Assembly: GCF_003182155.1 (NCBI RefSeq)
Contig: NZ_QGTG01000010.1
Location: 1 to 64,000 of the forward strand
Length of the DNA stretch: 64,000 nt
Direction: 5' to 3'
DNA from: Chitinophaga sp. S165
Lineage (GTDB): Bacteria; Bacteroidota; Bacteroidia; Chitinophagales; Chitinophagaceae
Of this stretch, positions 24,683-34,211 are shown in pieces. A program made the position numbers and the translations under genes. How positions within the stretch are numbered: the stretch's first letter is position 1; every line of letters begins with the position of its first letter. Below the pieces are notes generated by a model. It ran no database searches and was not told where the DNA came from. It saw only the letters and a list, made by a program, of their open reading frames with translations.

Positions 24683-26656
24683 TTAGAAAATTACAGGAAT
24701 GTTGGATGGTATATATTCATTACCTGTAGATAACAAATTTTCATTTACTGCATCCTGGTGAAAATAATTCAATGCCGGTTGCTTGCAGTAATGCGCAGTG
24801 ATCGTATCAGACGTGGATGGCACTGCCGGAGTATTACCAGCTATTCTCATATCGAGTATATAAGAAGTAGTACCACTAAGTACATGATCAATTCCCCTCT
24901 TGATCGCGTCCTTAACTGCTCCGGGCGTTTCAACCACCTCTCCGTTCTCACCACCAAATGCTTTTGCCAGTGATACAAAATCGAGTTTGGGCCTTTCGAG
25001 ACGCAGGTAAGGAGGGTCCATCGTTTTGGGCTTCCAGCCATATCCAAGTGAATTTCCATAAGCAGCAACCACCTGTTGTAATCCCAGCTGCAGGGTATGA
25101 TACTCCTGATTATTCGTAACGATATACAGAATAGGCAGTTGCTCATGTGCAGCCGTCCAGTAGGTCTGCGGATAGAATAGCGAAGATCCATCCCCAACTG
25201 CATTGATCACAAGCTTTGTACCTGTACCTTGCGATGAGGCATTTTCAAGTTTAATACCCAGGGACGCCGGCATTGACCAACCTAATGAACCTCCGGCTAC
25301 ACAGTAATAACTTACTGGTTTCGCACCATTGGTACCGAATGGCAGATAATATTGAAAAGGAGCTCCATCTGATACTGCCTCATGCACATATACGAAGTTG
25401 TCCGCCAGTTGCCTTTCTTCAATTTCCTCTTTCAATGCTTTAGCTATAACGACAGACCAGATGTCTTCCTGTTCCATGGCTTCCGCCAGATACGCATCCC
25501 AGTCCGCCGCTCTCTTAACAGATAACAAGCGCATCTCTTCATTTCTGGCAGCAGCACCTGCCGGAGGATTTGGTTTAATATAACCGTTCAGAACAGGCAA
25601 CGTTGCTTTAATATCACCGAATATTGCAGCCTCACCATAATAGTTCTTCCCAATATCCCAGGTGTTGTTAGTCAGGTACACTTGTTTCAGTTCAGTAGGA
25701 AATAACGGTCCGTCGGAATACTTATACACCGCCAGCTGCGCCTGTGCGCCAAACCCGATCAGGAATGCCACATCATGATCTTTGAACACACCCTGAACGC
25801 CCGCCTGACTACCAGGCAACTCTCCCTGCCAGTGATAGTCATTATTCGGGAAATTAGCCAGACTGCTAAAGGTTTGTAACACTACCGGTGCGCCCAGTAG
25901 TTCCGCCAGCTCCTGCAATTCATTCCAGGCATCTGCATAACCTACTGCATCGCCGGCTACTATGATCGGGTTTCTAGCTGCTGAGAGAATACCTGCCGCC
26001 TGTTTAATAGTCGCGTCATCTCCTGTAAAATGCGGAGAGATACGGGTCACACCCTTGATCTTATCGTCGTCTTCAATAGCAACCATAGTGAAGTCCCACG
26101 GGATCGATACGAATACAGGGCCATTAGGCGGTGCCATGGCTTCTTTAAAAGCACGTTGTAATACTAATGGAATTTCATCAGGCGTACGCACTTCATGCGC
26201 CCATTTAGTGTACTGTTTGGCAAGGTCCACCAGATTAGATGCCAGTAGCGGTTCCTGTGTAACCAGCTCATTCTGTTGCTGGCAACAAAGGATCACCAGC
26301 GGTACCTGGGAACGGTAAGCATTGAACAGATTGCCAATGCTATGGGCAATACCCGGAGTAACGTGCACAACCATTACACCTGGTTTGCCTGTCATCCGGG
26401 CCGATCCCATTGCTGCACCAATGGCAATGTTTTCATGAAGACACTCAATGTAGCGAACTTCATTTTCCGGATAAGAAGTTCCATCTATAATAGGAATTTC
26501 ATTGGTCCCTGGTACACCGAAAATGTAATGGATACCCAGATCTTTCAGGATATCGAATACATAGTCACGCGTCCAGCGTGTAGTTTGGTCGAACGCATGT
26601 TCGATCATATCGTCACTGGTCTGGCGCGAAGTCTGCGCCATTTGTTTTGTTGCCAT
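24683..26656 (-). CDS. Thiamine-diphosphate-dependent enzyme (acetolactate-synthase-like)
   Basis: The 657-residue protein has the three-domain layout of the acetolactate synthase/benzoylformate decarboxylase family. The N-terminal Pyr domain holds the catalytic Glu75 in LHENIAIGAAMG. A central Rossmann-like domain contains PIIVAGDAVGYADAW. The C-terminal PP domain has the cofactor motif beginning VGDGSSLFY and ending about 27 residues later in NN. It would decarboxylate a 2-keto acid and transfer the activated aldehyde, but substrate residues cannot be assigned. It is somewhat longer than classic acetolactate synthase and no small regulatory subunit is adjacent, so a specialised rather than branched-chain role is likely. 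Monocistronic. Confidence 0.87.
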   Translation of the reverse strand: MATKQMAQTSRQTSDDMIEHAFDQTTRWTRDYVFDILKDLGIHYIFGVPGTNEIPIIDGTSYPENEVRYIECLHENIAIGAAMGSARMTGKPGVMVVHVTPGIAHSIGNLFNAYRSQVPLVILCCQQQNELVTQEPLLASNLVDLAKQYTKWAHEVRTPDEIPLVLQRAFKEAMAPPNGPVFVSIPWDFTMVAIEDDDKIKGVTRISPHFTGDDATIKQAAGILSAARNPIIVAGDAVGYADAWNELQELAELLGAPVVLQTFSSLANFPNNDYHWQGELPGSQAGVQGVFKDHDVAFLIGFGAQAQLAVYKYSDGPLFPTELKQVYLTNNTWDIGKNYYGEAAIFGDIKATLPVLNGYIKPNPPAGAAARNEEMRLLSVKRAADWDAYLAEAMEQEDIWSVVIAKALKEEIEERQLADNFVYVHEAVSDGAPFQYYLPFGTNGAKPVSYYCVAGGSLGWSMPASLGIKLENASSQGTGTKLVINAVGDGSSLFYPQTYWTAAHEQLPILYIVTNNQEYHTLQLGLQQVVAAYGNSLGYGWKPKTMDPPYLRLERPKLDFVSLAKAFGGENGEVVETPGAVKDAIKRGIDHVLSGTTSYILDMRIAGNTPAVPSTSDTITAHYCKQPALNYFHQDAVNENLLSTGNEYIPSNIPVIF

Positions 26657-27016
26657 ATGGGAAGTTTTGGAGTTTGGTTATTCAGAGGCTTATTGTCGTG
26701 GATATTGTTTTGGTATTCATGAATATGGTGCTGGTATTAACAGACTGTCAATTCGCCGAAATCCAAGTTGTAAACAACTGTTCATTTCCGATTGTTTACT
26801 GCCGTTTACAAAAAATCTGAAAATGTATCTGAGTAGTATTTCCCCTGGTATTATAAATATTGCGACTCACACATTACCGCTTTTAATCATTTCTCGAAAA
26901 ACCTATATGCATTGCAGTCAGTAGTAAAAATACGTCCAACAGGCGCCCGGACAAAAGTAATTTTACACACTTTATTACAGCCATTTTAAGCATCAGCCTT
27001 ATTTAGCGCTTTACAT
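26657..27016. other. Intergenic region upstream of the thiamine enzyme gene
   Basis: About 360 bases with no supported gene. It carries the promoter region of the minus-strand thiamine-diphosphate enzyme gene and the 3' flank of the tetR-like gene. No clear riboswitch-like structure was recognised. Confidence 0.4.
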
Positions 27017-27610
27017 CTATTTCTTCTTAAATAGCAGATTGATAATAAGTTTTCCCCGCTCATCTATCAGTTTCTGGAATTCTTTCTCAGAAACCCGGAA
27101 TAACGGTTTGTAAAGTGGGGCCATAATTATCGGGTATGACAATAGCGAAAATAAGTTCATCAGAAAATGAATGGGGTTCATCTTTTCAATGGTGCCTTTC
27201 TCCATCTCATTAGCAGCTTCTTTTAAATAAGACTTCACCGGTCCCGATTGTATATTACCTATGAGTTTCTTACCAAAAGTGTTGATCTCAGTAATAAGAA
27301 ATGTTTCCTGATAAGGGAAACGAAGCATATCACGCAGGAAAACTGCAATAATATTCTCCGTCTTGACTTTAAAAGATTCTTCAGATAGCATGCATTCGTC
27401 AAGGCGTTGGCTCAAACCCTGCATAGCATCCTGAAATATGGCAGAGATCAGCTGATCTCTCGAACGGAAATAATAATGTAATGCGGTCCTGTTAACACCA
27501 GCAGCATCTGCAATTTCCTGTGTGGTAGCATGGAGTTTCCCTTCTCCAAAAAGCAGCTGTTTTGCGGTATCTTTTATAAGCTGTTCAGTACCCGTATTTT
27601 TGAGTGGCAT
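27017..27610 (-). CDS. TetR-family transcriptional regulator
   Basis: The 197-residue protein has the TetR helix-turn-helix at residues 25-50 (TTQEIADAAGVNRTALHYYF) and an all-helical C-terminal ligand domain. It begins four bases after the stop codon of the upstream ABC-F gene on the same strand, so the two form an operon. TetR repressors in such operons normally sense the compound against which the neighbour protects. The operator would lie upstream of the ABC-F gene (29205-29318). Confidence 0.88.
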   Translation of the reverse strand: MPLKNTGTEQLIKDTAKQLLFGEGKLHATTQEIADAAGVNRTALHYYFRSRDQLISAIFQDAMQGLSQRLDECMLSEESFKVKTENIIAVFLRDMLRFPYQETFLITEINTFGKKLIGNIQSGPVKSYLKEAANEMEKGTIEKMNPIHFLMNLFSLLSYPIIMAPLYKPLFRVSEKEFQKLIDERGKLIINLLFKKK

Positions 27611-27614
27611 ATTT

Positions 27615-29204
27615 CTAAGTTAAACTTATGCTGTAATCAATTCCGATTTCGTTGATAAAATCATTGTCGTGTGAAATCACCAACAAAGTACCCTTAAAAT
27701 TCTTCACCGCCAAAGTCAGCACTTCCAAACTCTTAATGTCAAGGTTATTTGTCGGTTCGTCAAGTATCAATAACTCCGGCGCCTGATTACCCGCTAATAA
27801 ACAACTCAAAGATAATTTCATTTTTTCTCCACCACTCAATCCCGAGCACTTTCTATCAAAGGTTTCCGGATCAAACTGGCAACTAACCAATAATTCCTTT
27901 AATTCGTGTTCCTCCAATCCGCGCTTATTATATTCTTCTATTTGTTCATAAATGCTTAACCTGGGATCAATCATTGAATAATCCTGATCAAGATAGACAT
28001 AAGTGAATGCCGCACTGTCATAGCTGCCTTCAAAAGGTTCGAGTTCTCTTGTGATAATTTTTAGCAGCGTCGTCTTTCCACTTCCGTTCTCCCCGTCTAT
28101 CTGTACCCGCTCTCCGGACCTGATCTGAAAACTAAGATTGCTCAGTAGTGATCTATCGTTATATCCGAAGCCAACATCTGCCATGTCTATAAGCAGCTTG
28201 CCACTCTCTGATTCCGGCGCTTTGATGTCGATCTTCAGAACTTCATACTCCTCGATCTGCGCTTTGGTCTCTTCAATATTATTCCGAAGATTCGTTATTT
28301 TTTCCTCGTGTGCATTCAGCATTCTAGCAGTACTACGTTCTGCTTTATTCTTTAAACCACCGGCAATAATACGCGGTATGGAGTTACTAAGCCCCACCGA
28401 CCGGCCTTTTAATTCCTGCTGTGCCCTTTGTCCTCCCATATCTTCCGCTTTTTTCTCCGACTCTTTCAATGCTTTGGATTGCGCGTTTAACCGGGAGCGC
28501 AAAGCATTTACCTTTTCCATCTTCTTCTGCTGATAAAATTCAAAATTCCCTCCAAATACTTCAATCCCCTTTTCGTTGAGTTCCAAAGTTTTGTTCATAA
28601 GATTCAACAACGTTCTGTCATGACTTACTATAAGCATCGTCGACTTGCTTTGAAGGATCAGATCATAAAGCTTCGTTCTGATTCTCATATCCAGATGATT
28701 GGAAGGCTCGTCTAACAAAACAAGATATCGGCTATTCATATCCATTGCGGCCAGAAAAACCTTTGTCTTCTGTCCGCCGCTTAAGCTTCCTAATAACCGG
28801 TTTTCATCCAGATCACCCAGCTCCCATTTATCAAGTACTATTTTTACTTTATTTTCAATATCCCAGTCATCGTCCAACGCCGTAAAGTATTGTAAATCGG
28901 TATTTCCTCTTAAAATTGCATGTAGTGCATCAAGTTTCGTATCTACACCTAATGCTTTAGCGACAGACCATGTATCAAACTCTCCCAGGTGTTGTGGTAC
29001 ATACCAGGGCAGCTCAGAAGAAATAATTTCTCCTGATGTTGGTTGAAGCTTTCCCGAAACCAGGCGAAGCAATGTTGATTTACCAGCACCATTTATTCCA
29101 ACCAGAGCGGCCTTCTCTCCATCATTTAAAATAAAGTTCAGGTCATGGAATAGCGCTGCATTATCCGGATGAACATAATTCAATGACCTTATAATCAAGC
29201 CCAC
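27615..29204 (-). CDS. ABC-F family ATPase (ribosome protection type)
   Basis: The 529-residue protein has two ABC ATPase domains in one chain and no membrane segments. Walker A motifs are GINGAGKST (near 37-45) and GENGSGKTT. Signature motifs are LSGGQKTKV and LSGGEKMKL, with Walker B LLDEPSNHLD and LILDEPTNNLD. A charged linker of about 80 residues joins the domains. ABC-F proteins act on the ribosome; several give resistance to antibiotics that bind the peptidyl-transferase centre. The start codon is GTG. Co-transcription with a TetR regulator points to drug-inducible protection rather than a housekeeping EttA-like role, but that is inference. Confidence 0.88.
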   Translation of the reverse strand: MGLIIRSLNYVHPDNAALFHDLNFILNDGEKAALVGINGAGKSTLLRLVSGKLQPTSGEIISSELPWYVPQHLGEFDTWSVAKALGVDTKLDALHAILRGNTDLQYFTALDDDWDIENKVKIVLDKWELGDLDENRLLGSLSGGQKTKVFLAAMDMNSRYLVLLDEPSNHLDMRIRTKLYDLILQSKSTMLIVSHDRTLLNLMNKTLELNEKGIEVFGGNFEFYQQKKMEKVNALRSRLNAQSKALKESEKKAEDMGGQRAQQELKGRSVGLSNSIPRIIAGGLKNKAERSTARMLNAHEEKITNLRNNIEETKAQIEEYEVLKIDIKAPESESGKLLIDMADVGFGYNDRSLLSNLSFQIRSGERVQIDGENGSGKTTLLKIITRELEPFEGSYDSAAFTYVYLDQDYSMIDPRLSIYEQIEEYNKRGLEEHELKELLVSCQFDPETFDRKCSGLSGGEKMKLSLSCLLAGNQAPELLILDEPTNNLDIKSLEVLTLAVKNFKGTLLVISHDNDFINEIGIDYSISLT

Positions 29205-29318
29205 GTGATTTTGATTTAAATATTAATACTGTATTTTAATGAAGCAAATATGGTATTAAATATTTATTTTTGTTAGACAAAATTGTTAAAATAAAAAGAA
29301 CGCCTAAAATTTAACGTT

Positions 29319-29741
29319 ATGGAAGACGTTTTTTACCTGACCCGTGGCTGGAGGAATGCCACCTATATTATGTTCAGCGCCCTGATATGTGTATTCGTTT
29401 TCCTGCCGGTCTACTCATTCTCCGATCCTTTTCTCAGGCAAGGCATCTTTTTCATTTTACCTCTATCGCTTATTGTTATTGGTGTTTCTGTGTGTGGTAT
29501 TTTACAGGCGGATGAGAAGATATTTTGGAATGATCATAGTGTACGTAAAGTATCCAGACTTGTTAACAGGGAAATTCTGCTGACAGACGTAAAAGGATTC
29601 AAGTTTGCCTGGAACTATCTGCATATCGTTCCACACAAGGGGAAGGGCAAAAGGATCCTGGTATCTACATATGTATGCGGTATGCGCCTTTTGCATGAAG
29701 AACTGGTTTCCCGTTATCCTGACCTGAACCGCCAGATGTAA
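29319..29741 (+). CDS. Small membrane protein, PH-like tail
   Basis: The 140-residue protein has two membrane helices (about residues 14-33 and 43-62). A cytoplasmic tail follows with KIFWNDHSVRKVSRL and LLTDVKGFKFAWNYLHIVP, a pattern similar to bacterial PH-domain proteins. No family can be named with certainty. It is divergent from the ABC-F operon and closed by the terminator at 29781. Confidence 0.6.
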   Translation: MEDVFYLTRGWRNATYIMFSALICVFVFLPVYSFSDPFLRQGIFFILPLSLIVIGVSVCGILQADEKIFWNDHSVRKVSRLVNREILLTDVKGFKFAWNYLHIVPHKGKGKRILVSTYVCGMRLLHEELVSRYPDLNRQM

Positions 29742-29780
29742 TGTGTTTATCCCCGGCATTGGCTCGGGCGGCTACCAGGC

Positions 29781-29822
29781 ATAAAGCAAGAAAACCGCTA
29801 TAGAGCGGTTCCCTTGCTTTAT
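29781..29822. terminator. Bidirectional terminator
   Basis: ATAAAGCAAG pairs with CTTGCTTTAT around a second stem ACCGCTATAGAGCGGT. It lies between the convergent small membrane protein gene and the ABC permease gene. Confidence 0.8.
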
Positions 29823-29849
29823 GATATTCACTGAAAAAAGCCCGGCTAT

Positions 29850-32270
29850 TTATTCTGTCTTAAGCGATTTCACAGGGTTCATCAATGCCGCTCTGATACT
29901 TTGAAAACTCACCGTCAGCAGTGCAATCAGCAAAGTAACAATACCGACGATTGCGAAAACGGCCCAGCTTATTTCTATCCGGTAAGGATATTTATCCAGC
30001 CACTTCTGCATACCAAACCATGCGAGAGGTGTCGCAATGGCTAATGCAATAAGCACCATCTTCACAAAGTCGCGGCAGATAATAAAAAGAATATTGCTAA
30101 CACTGGCGCCCAGTAGTTTTCTGATACCGATCTCTTTGGTCCGCTGTTCAATGATCATCAATGCAACAGCAAATAAACCCATACACGATAACAGGATAGC
30201 AACACCGGAAGCAATACTGAAAACCTGAGAAAGAGATTGTTCATCATGATACCAGGCATCGACGTTCTCGTCCAGGAACGAACCGATAAATTCTGATTGA
30301 GGTGCTACTTCTTTCCAGACCTGCTGGATCTTATCCATAGCGCCAAGCAAATGATGTGGCGTTACTCTTATAAAGATATAGGCAATAGGATCACTATGGC
30401 TGATAAACATTGTAACGGGCGTTATTTTACCCGCTGATGAATGCAGATGAAAGTCCGGTATTAAGCCTATAATTTCATATCCCGGAGCGTTTCCATCGGG
30501 TTGAAAAAATTTGCCCACCGGATCTTTTTCTCCCAGCATTCTCGCCATACTCGCTGTAACAACTACCCGGCGTACAGAATCTCCAGGATAGGCAGGATCG
30601 AATTCGCGGCCTGCCAATAGTTTTATATCCAGTGTTTTGAGATAATCGTAATCTACCAATAGCCAGTCAGTAAATACTTCCCTGTCTTTATAGGTAAACC
30701 CGAGCACGGACCTGCTGCTGATACGGTCTTTTCCCCTGCCAAGATTGACACCTGTGCCTGTCATAGACAATATATCAGGATCACCGGCCAGTCTGTTACG
30801 CATCCGCTCAAGTGCCATTCTGCCATTTACATTACGTCCTACAGGAATACTGATCACTTCCTCTTTATTGAACCCTACCGGTCTTTTACGCAGATAATCT
30901 ACCTGTTGAATAGCGATTACCGTACAGCAGATGAGCAAACCTGACATCGTAAATTGTCCGACGATCAACGAATTACGTAACACACCCGGACGTTTCATGG
31001 TGACTTTTCCCTTCAATACTTCCACCGTATTAAACTTTGCCATTTTCCATGCGGGATAGCCACCTGCCATTAGCGTAACCAGAACAAATACGCCAAATAT
31101 CATAGCAAATAAGCCAGGCTGAAGTACATCGGCCGGATTAAGCCTTGCCTCAAACAGCGCATTAAACGATGGCAACAAGAGATATGATAATATTCCTCCT
31201 GCAATGATGCCGATGAAACATATGATTGTGGATTCCCCCCAGATCTGTAAAAAAAGCTGTGATTTAAATGCGCCCAGAGATTTACGGATACCAACTTCCT
31301 TTGCGCGCGTAAAGGACCTTGCTATACTCAGGTTGATAAAGTTTATACAGGCAATTAACAGAATGAAAAACGCGATACCCAGTAATGCAAAGATAAGTGG
31401 TAGAGGAGCTCCCCTTCCGCCCGATACTTCTGTGTCAAAGTGAACTTTCGAAAAAGGTAATAATCTTAATGCGAAAAGGTCCCCGCGTTCATCAGGCTTA
31501 GCGCCTTTCTTTTTAAGCCTTTCCATTTCACCGGGAAAATACTTAGCAGTGAAAGGCTTTAAACGAGGCTCCAGTGTAGATGCTGTTGTCCCTGAAGCCA
31601 GCTTTACATAGGCGGTTAGCATGTAAGCATCCCATTTATTCTTATCTACCTGGTAATTGGAAAAATTTTCTATCCGGATAAGCGCATCGTACTGGATAGA
31701 TGAATTATCAGGACAATCTTCCAGAATACCCGTAACCTGGTATGTTTTTTTGTTTGCATCATTCCCCAGCTGTAATTGTTTGCCAATTGGTTCTTCGGCG
31801 CCGAATACCGTTTTTGCCATACTACGGCTGATAACAATACTACTCAGGTCATTCAGGACAGTTGCACGGTTGCCCTTGATTACCGGAAACGAGAACACCT
31901 GCATGAAATCAGGATCAGTCATCGTGATCAGCTTATCAAAATATTTACCTTTATACTCCACCAGGTTCTTTCCACTCATAACTCTTGCCGCAGCAGCCAC
32001 TTCCGGATATTCCGATTTTAACGCAGGAGTGAGCGGTAAGGGCATTCCGCCGCTTCTGTCGGCCTTCTCAGGTTCATTAGAGAATAAGTAAGCCTGGAAG
32101 ATATGGTCTCCATCCTGATGAAAAGAATCAAAGGAAATCTGCCTGTAAACAATAAGGAATATAAAAATGGATATGCAAAACGCTACGGAAAGCCCCGTAA
32201 CATTGATAATTGTATAACCTTTACTCTTCCAGATATTACGGGAGGCAATCCTAAAATAGTTTTTTAGCAT
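29850..32270 (-). CDS. ABC transporter permease (MacB/FtsX type)
   Basis: The 806-residue protein has the Bacteroidota MacB-like permease layout: an N-terminal membrane helix (about 20-41), a large periplasmic domain, three membrane helices ending near residue 390, a second helix and periplasmic domain (from about 435) and three C-terminal helices. FtsX motifs appear twice: ARSFTRAKEVGIRKSLGAFK and EQRTKEIGIRKLLGASVSNI. No ATPase gene is adjacent, so it must recruit one encoded elsewhere. Such permeases export peptides, drugs or lipoproteins by a mechanotransmission mechanism. Confidence 0.88.
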   Translation of the reverse strand: MLKNYFRIASRNIWKSKGYTIINVTGLSVAFCISIFIFLIVYRQISFDSFHQDGDHIFQAYLFSNEPEKADRSGGMPLPLTPALKSEYPEVAAAARVMSGKNLVEYKGKYFDKLITMTDPDFMQVFSFPVIKGNRATVLNDLSSIVISRSMAKTVFGAEEPIGKQLQLGNDANKKTYQVTGILEDCPDNSSIQYDALIRIENFSNYQVDKNKWDAYMLTAYVKLASGTTASTLEPRLKPFTAKYFPGEMERLKKKGAKPDERGDLFALRLLPFSKVHFDTEVSGGRGAPLPLIFALLGIAFFILLIACINFINLSIARSFTRAKEVGIRKSLGAFKSQLFLQIWGESTIICFIGIIAGGILSYLLLPSFNALFEARLNPADVLQPGLFAMIFGVFVLVTLMAGGYPAWKMAKFNTVEVLKGKVTMKRPGVLRNSLIVGQFTMSGLLICCTVIAIQQVDYLRKRPVGFNKEEVISIPVGRNVNGRMALERMRNRLAGDPDILSMTGTGVNLGRGKDRISSRSVLGFTYKDREVFTDWLLVDYDYLKTLDIKLLAGREFDPAYPGDSVRRVVVTASMARMLGEKDPVGKFFQPDGNAPGYEIIGLIPDFHLHSSAGKITPVTMFISHSDPIAYIFIRVTPHHLLGAMDKIQQVWKEVAPQSEFIGSFLDENVDAWYHDEQSLSQVFSIASGVAILLSCMGLFAVALMIIEQRTKEIGIRKLLGASVSNILFIICRDFVKMVLIALAIATPLAWFGMQKWLDKYPYRIEISWAVFAIVGIVTLLIALLTVSFQSIRAALMNPVKSLKTE

Positions 32271-32495
32271 GTGTCAGTATTTAATGATGCGGCTTAAGTG
32301 TATTCTCCCAGTACAATAAGACTGCCAAATCGGAATATGCTGCTACACACGCTCATCTGATCATCCGCCGGAAAGATTTCTGTCCGTATACGGATGGAGC
32401 ATGTCCGCTTCCGGACAAGATAGCGCCTATAATACCTTACCAGTTTTTTTCTCTTTTATTAAAATATTCACGCATTTGATTCGTCATTAACTCAT

Positions 32496-33617
32496 ATGAA
32501 AAAATTAATCAGGGTAACTATCAAATGCCTGAAGATAGTACTTACCTTATTAGTATTATTGATAATCACAGTGTTAATATATATGAGACATCCACTATTC
32601 GGGAATAAGCCTTCGGGAGCGAGATTAGCATTGATCAAGCAATCGCCGCATTATAAAGACGGCCAGTTCCAGAACATTCACAATACGCCGCAACTTTCAG
32701 AAGGATATAACATGGGGGGCGTTTTATACGATTTTGTATTCAAAAAACGTCTGCGTTTACGTCCGGTAGATTCATTACCCTCTGTAAAAACTGATCTGTT
32801 GGCGCTTGCCCCCGGTCAGGATGTCCTGGTTTGGTTTGGACACTCATCTTATTTTATACAAGCGGGAGGAAAGCGTTTCCTGGCAGATCCTGTGTTTTCC
32901 GGCAGCGCCTCGCCCATCCCCGGAGGAACTAAGGCATTTAAAGGCGCCGATATTTACACAGTTAATGATTTTCCGGCAATAGATTACCTGTTTATATCTC
33001 ACGATCATTACGATCATTTGGATTATAAAACCATGCTCGCGCTAAAAAGCAAGGTAGGTAAAGTGATCTGTGGACTGGGAGTTGGAGCGCACCTGGAAAG
33101 ATGGGGTTACACGCCCGGCCAGATCATTGAGACCGATTGGTGGCAGGACGTTAATCTGGGAGAAGGATTTGTTGTACATACAGCCCCCACACGTCATTTT
33201 TCAGGCAGAAGTTTTTCCCGGAATAATACACTATGGCAATCTTATATATTGCAGACGCCGGACCTGAAGATCTATATAGGAGGCGATAGCGGTTATGATA
33301 CTCATTTTGCAGAGATAGGAAAGAAATTCGGTCCGATAGATTTTGCTATCCTTGAAAACGGCCAGTATGACCTCGCATGGAAGTACATTCATATGCAGCC
33401 TGAAGAAGTCTTGCAGGCGGCAAAAGACCTGAAAGCAAAAAGACTGCTGCCGGTGCATTCTTCGAAGTTCACCCTCGGTAATCATCCCTGGGATGAGCCT
33501 CTAAGAAGATTAAAGGCAATTGCAGATATGCCGCTGGCAACACCTATGATAGGTCAACCGGTAGATCTGCACAATGATAAACAGGTATTTGAAGACTGGT
33601 GGAAAGACGTGAACTGA
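32496..33617 (+). CDS. Membrane-anchored MBL-fold hydrolase (UlaG/NAPE-PLD-like)
   Basis: The 373-residue protein has an N-terminal membrane anchor (about residues 12-30) and then a metallo-beta-lactamase fold. The metal motif HDHYDH is at 169-174. VWFGHSSYFIQAGGKRFLADPVF precedes it in two short blocks (112-134), and later come TRHFSGR, GGDSGYD and PVHSSKF. The pattern is that of UlaG/NAPE-PLD-like phosphodiesterases or lactonases. The substrate is unknown. It is flanked by a bidirectional terminator facing purE. Confidence 0.85.
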   Translation: MKKLIRVTIKCLKIVLTLLVLLIITVLIYMRHPLFGNKPSGARLALIKQSPHYKDGQFQNIHNTPQLSEGYNMGGVLYDFVFKKRLRLRPVDSLPSVKTDLLALAPGQDVLVWFGHSSYFIQAGGKRFLADPVFSGSASPIPGGTKAFKGADIYTVNDFPAIDYLFISHDHYDHLDYKTMLALKSKVGKVICGLGVGAHLERWGYTPGQIIETDWWQDVNLGEGFVVHTAPTRHFSGRSFSRNNTLWQSYILQTPDLKIYIGGDSGYDTHFAEIGKKFGPIDFAILENGQYDLAWKYIHMQPEEVLQAAKDLKAKRLLPVHSSKFTLGNHPWDEPLRRLKAIADMPLATPMIGQPVDLHNDKQVFEDWWKDVN

Positions 33618-33643
33618 TAAATACATTCAAAGGCAAGGCACAT

Positions 33644-33678
33644 AAAAAAGCCCGCAAACATTAAGTTTACGGGCTTTT
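33644..33678. terminator. Bidirectional terminator
   Basis: AAAAAAGCCCG pairs with CGGGCTTTTC around CAAACATTAAGTTTA. It sits between the MBL-fold gene and the convergent purE. Confidence 0.8.
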
Positions 33679-33709
33679 CTGTAATACTTTATTATTCTGA
33701 TATGATAGC

Positions 33710-34207
33710 CTATTCAAACTGATCTAAGGTTTCATTTTGCTTAGCTACCTTATCACTGTTTTCCTTTTTCAAAGCTGCCAGCTTTTCCCTGAGTTCACTG
33801 TTGCTGGTACCGAGGATCTGTACTGCCAGTAAACCGGCATTACGGGCGCCATTAACACCTACTGTGGCTACAGGTATATCGCCAGGCATTTGTACGATAG
33901 ACAGAAGGGAATCCCAGCCATCAAGGGAGTTTGAAGACTTGATCGGAACACCTACTACAGGTAAAGTTGTAATAGCAGCAACCATACCCGGAAGATGTGC
34001 TGCACCACCGGCACCTGCAATGATGACCTTCAGTCCACGCCCTTCAGCGGTAGCTGCGTACTCGAACATTTTTTGTGGGGTACGGTGTGCTGACACAACG
34101 CTAAACTCGTAGCCTATATCAAATTTCTTCAACACCTCTATTGCCTGACGCATAATAGGCGCATCAGAACTACTGCCCATAATAATGCCTACTTCTACCT
34201 GTTTCAT
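33710..34207 (-). CDS. purE: N5-carboxyaminoimidazole ribonucleotide mutase
   Basis: The 165-residue protein is PurE class I: GIIMGSSSDAPIMRQA at the start, SAHRTPQKM (about 39-47), then AGAGGAAHLPGMVAA and TTLPVVGVPI. It converts N5-CAIR to CAIR in de novo purine synthesis in the cytoplasm. It follows purK with a four-base gap on the same strand, the standard purKE operon order. The tail after residue 155 is a lysine-rich extension with no obvious role. No PurR-like or purine riboswitch element was recognised upstream of the operon. Confidence 0.95.
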   Translation of the reverse strand: MKQVEVGIIMGSSSDAPIMRQAIEVLKKFDIGYEFSVVSAHRTPQKMFEYAATAEGRGLKVIIAGAGGAAHLPGMVAAITTLPVVGVPIKSSNSLDGWDSLLSIVQMPGDIPVATVGVNGARNAGLLAVQILGTSNSELREKLAALKKENSDKVAKQNETLDQFE

Positions 34208-34211
34208 ATTT

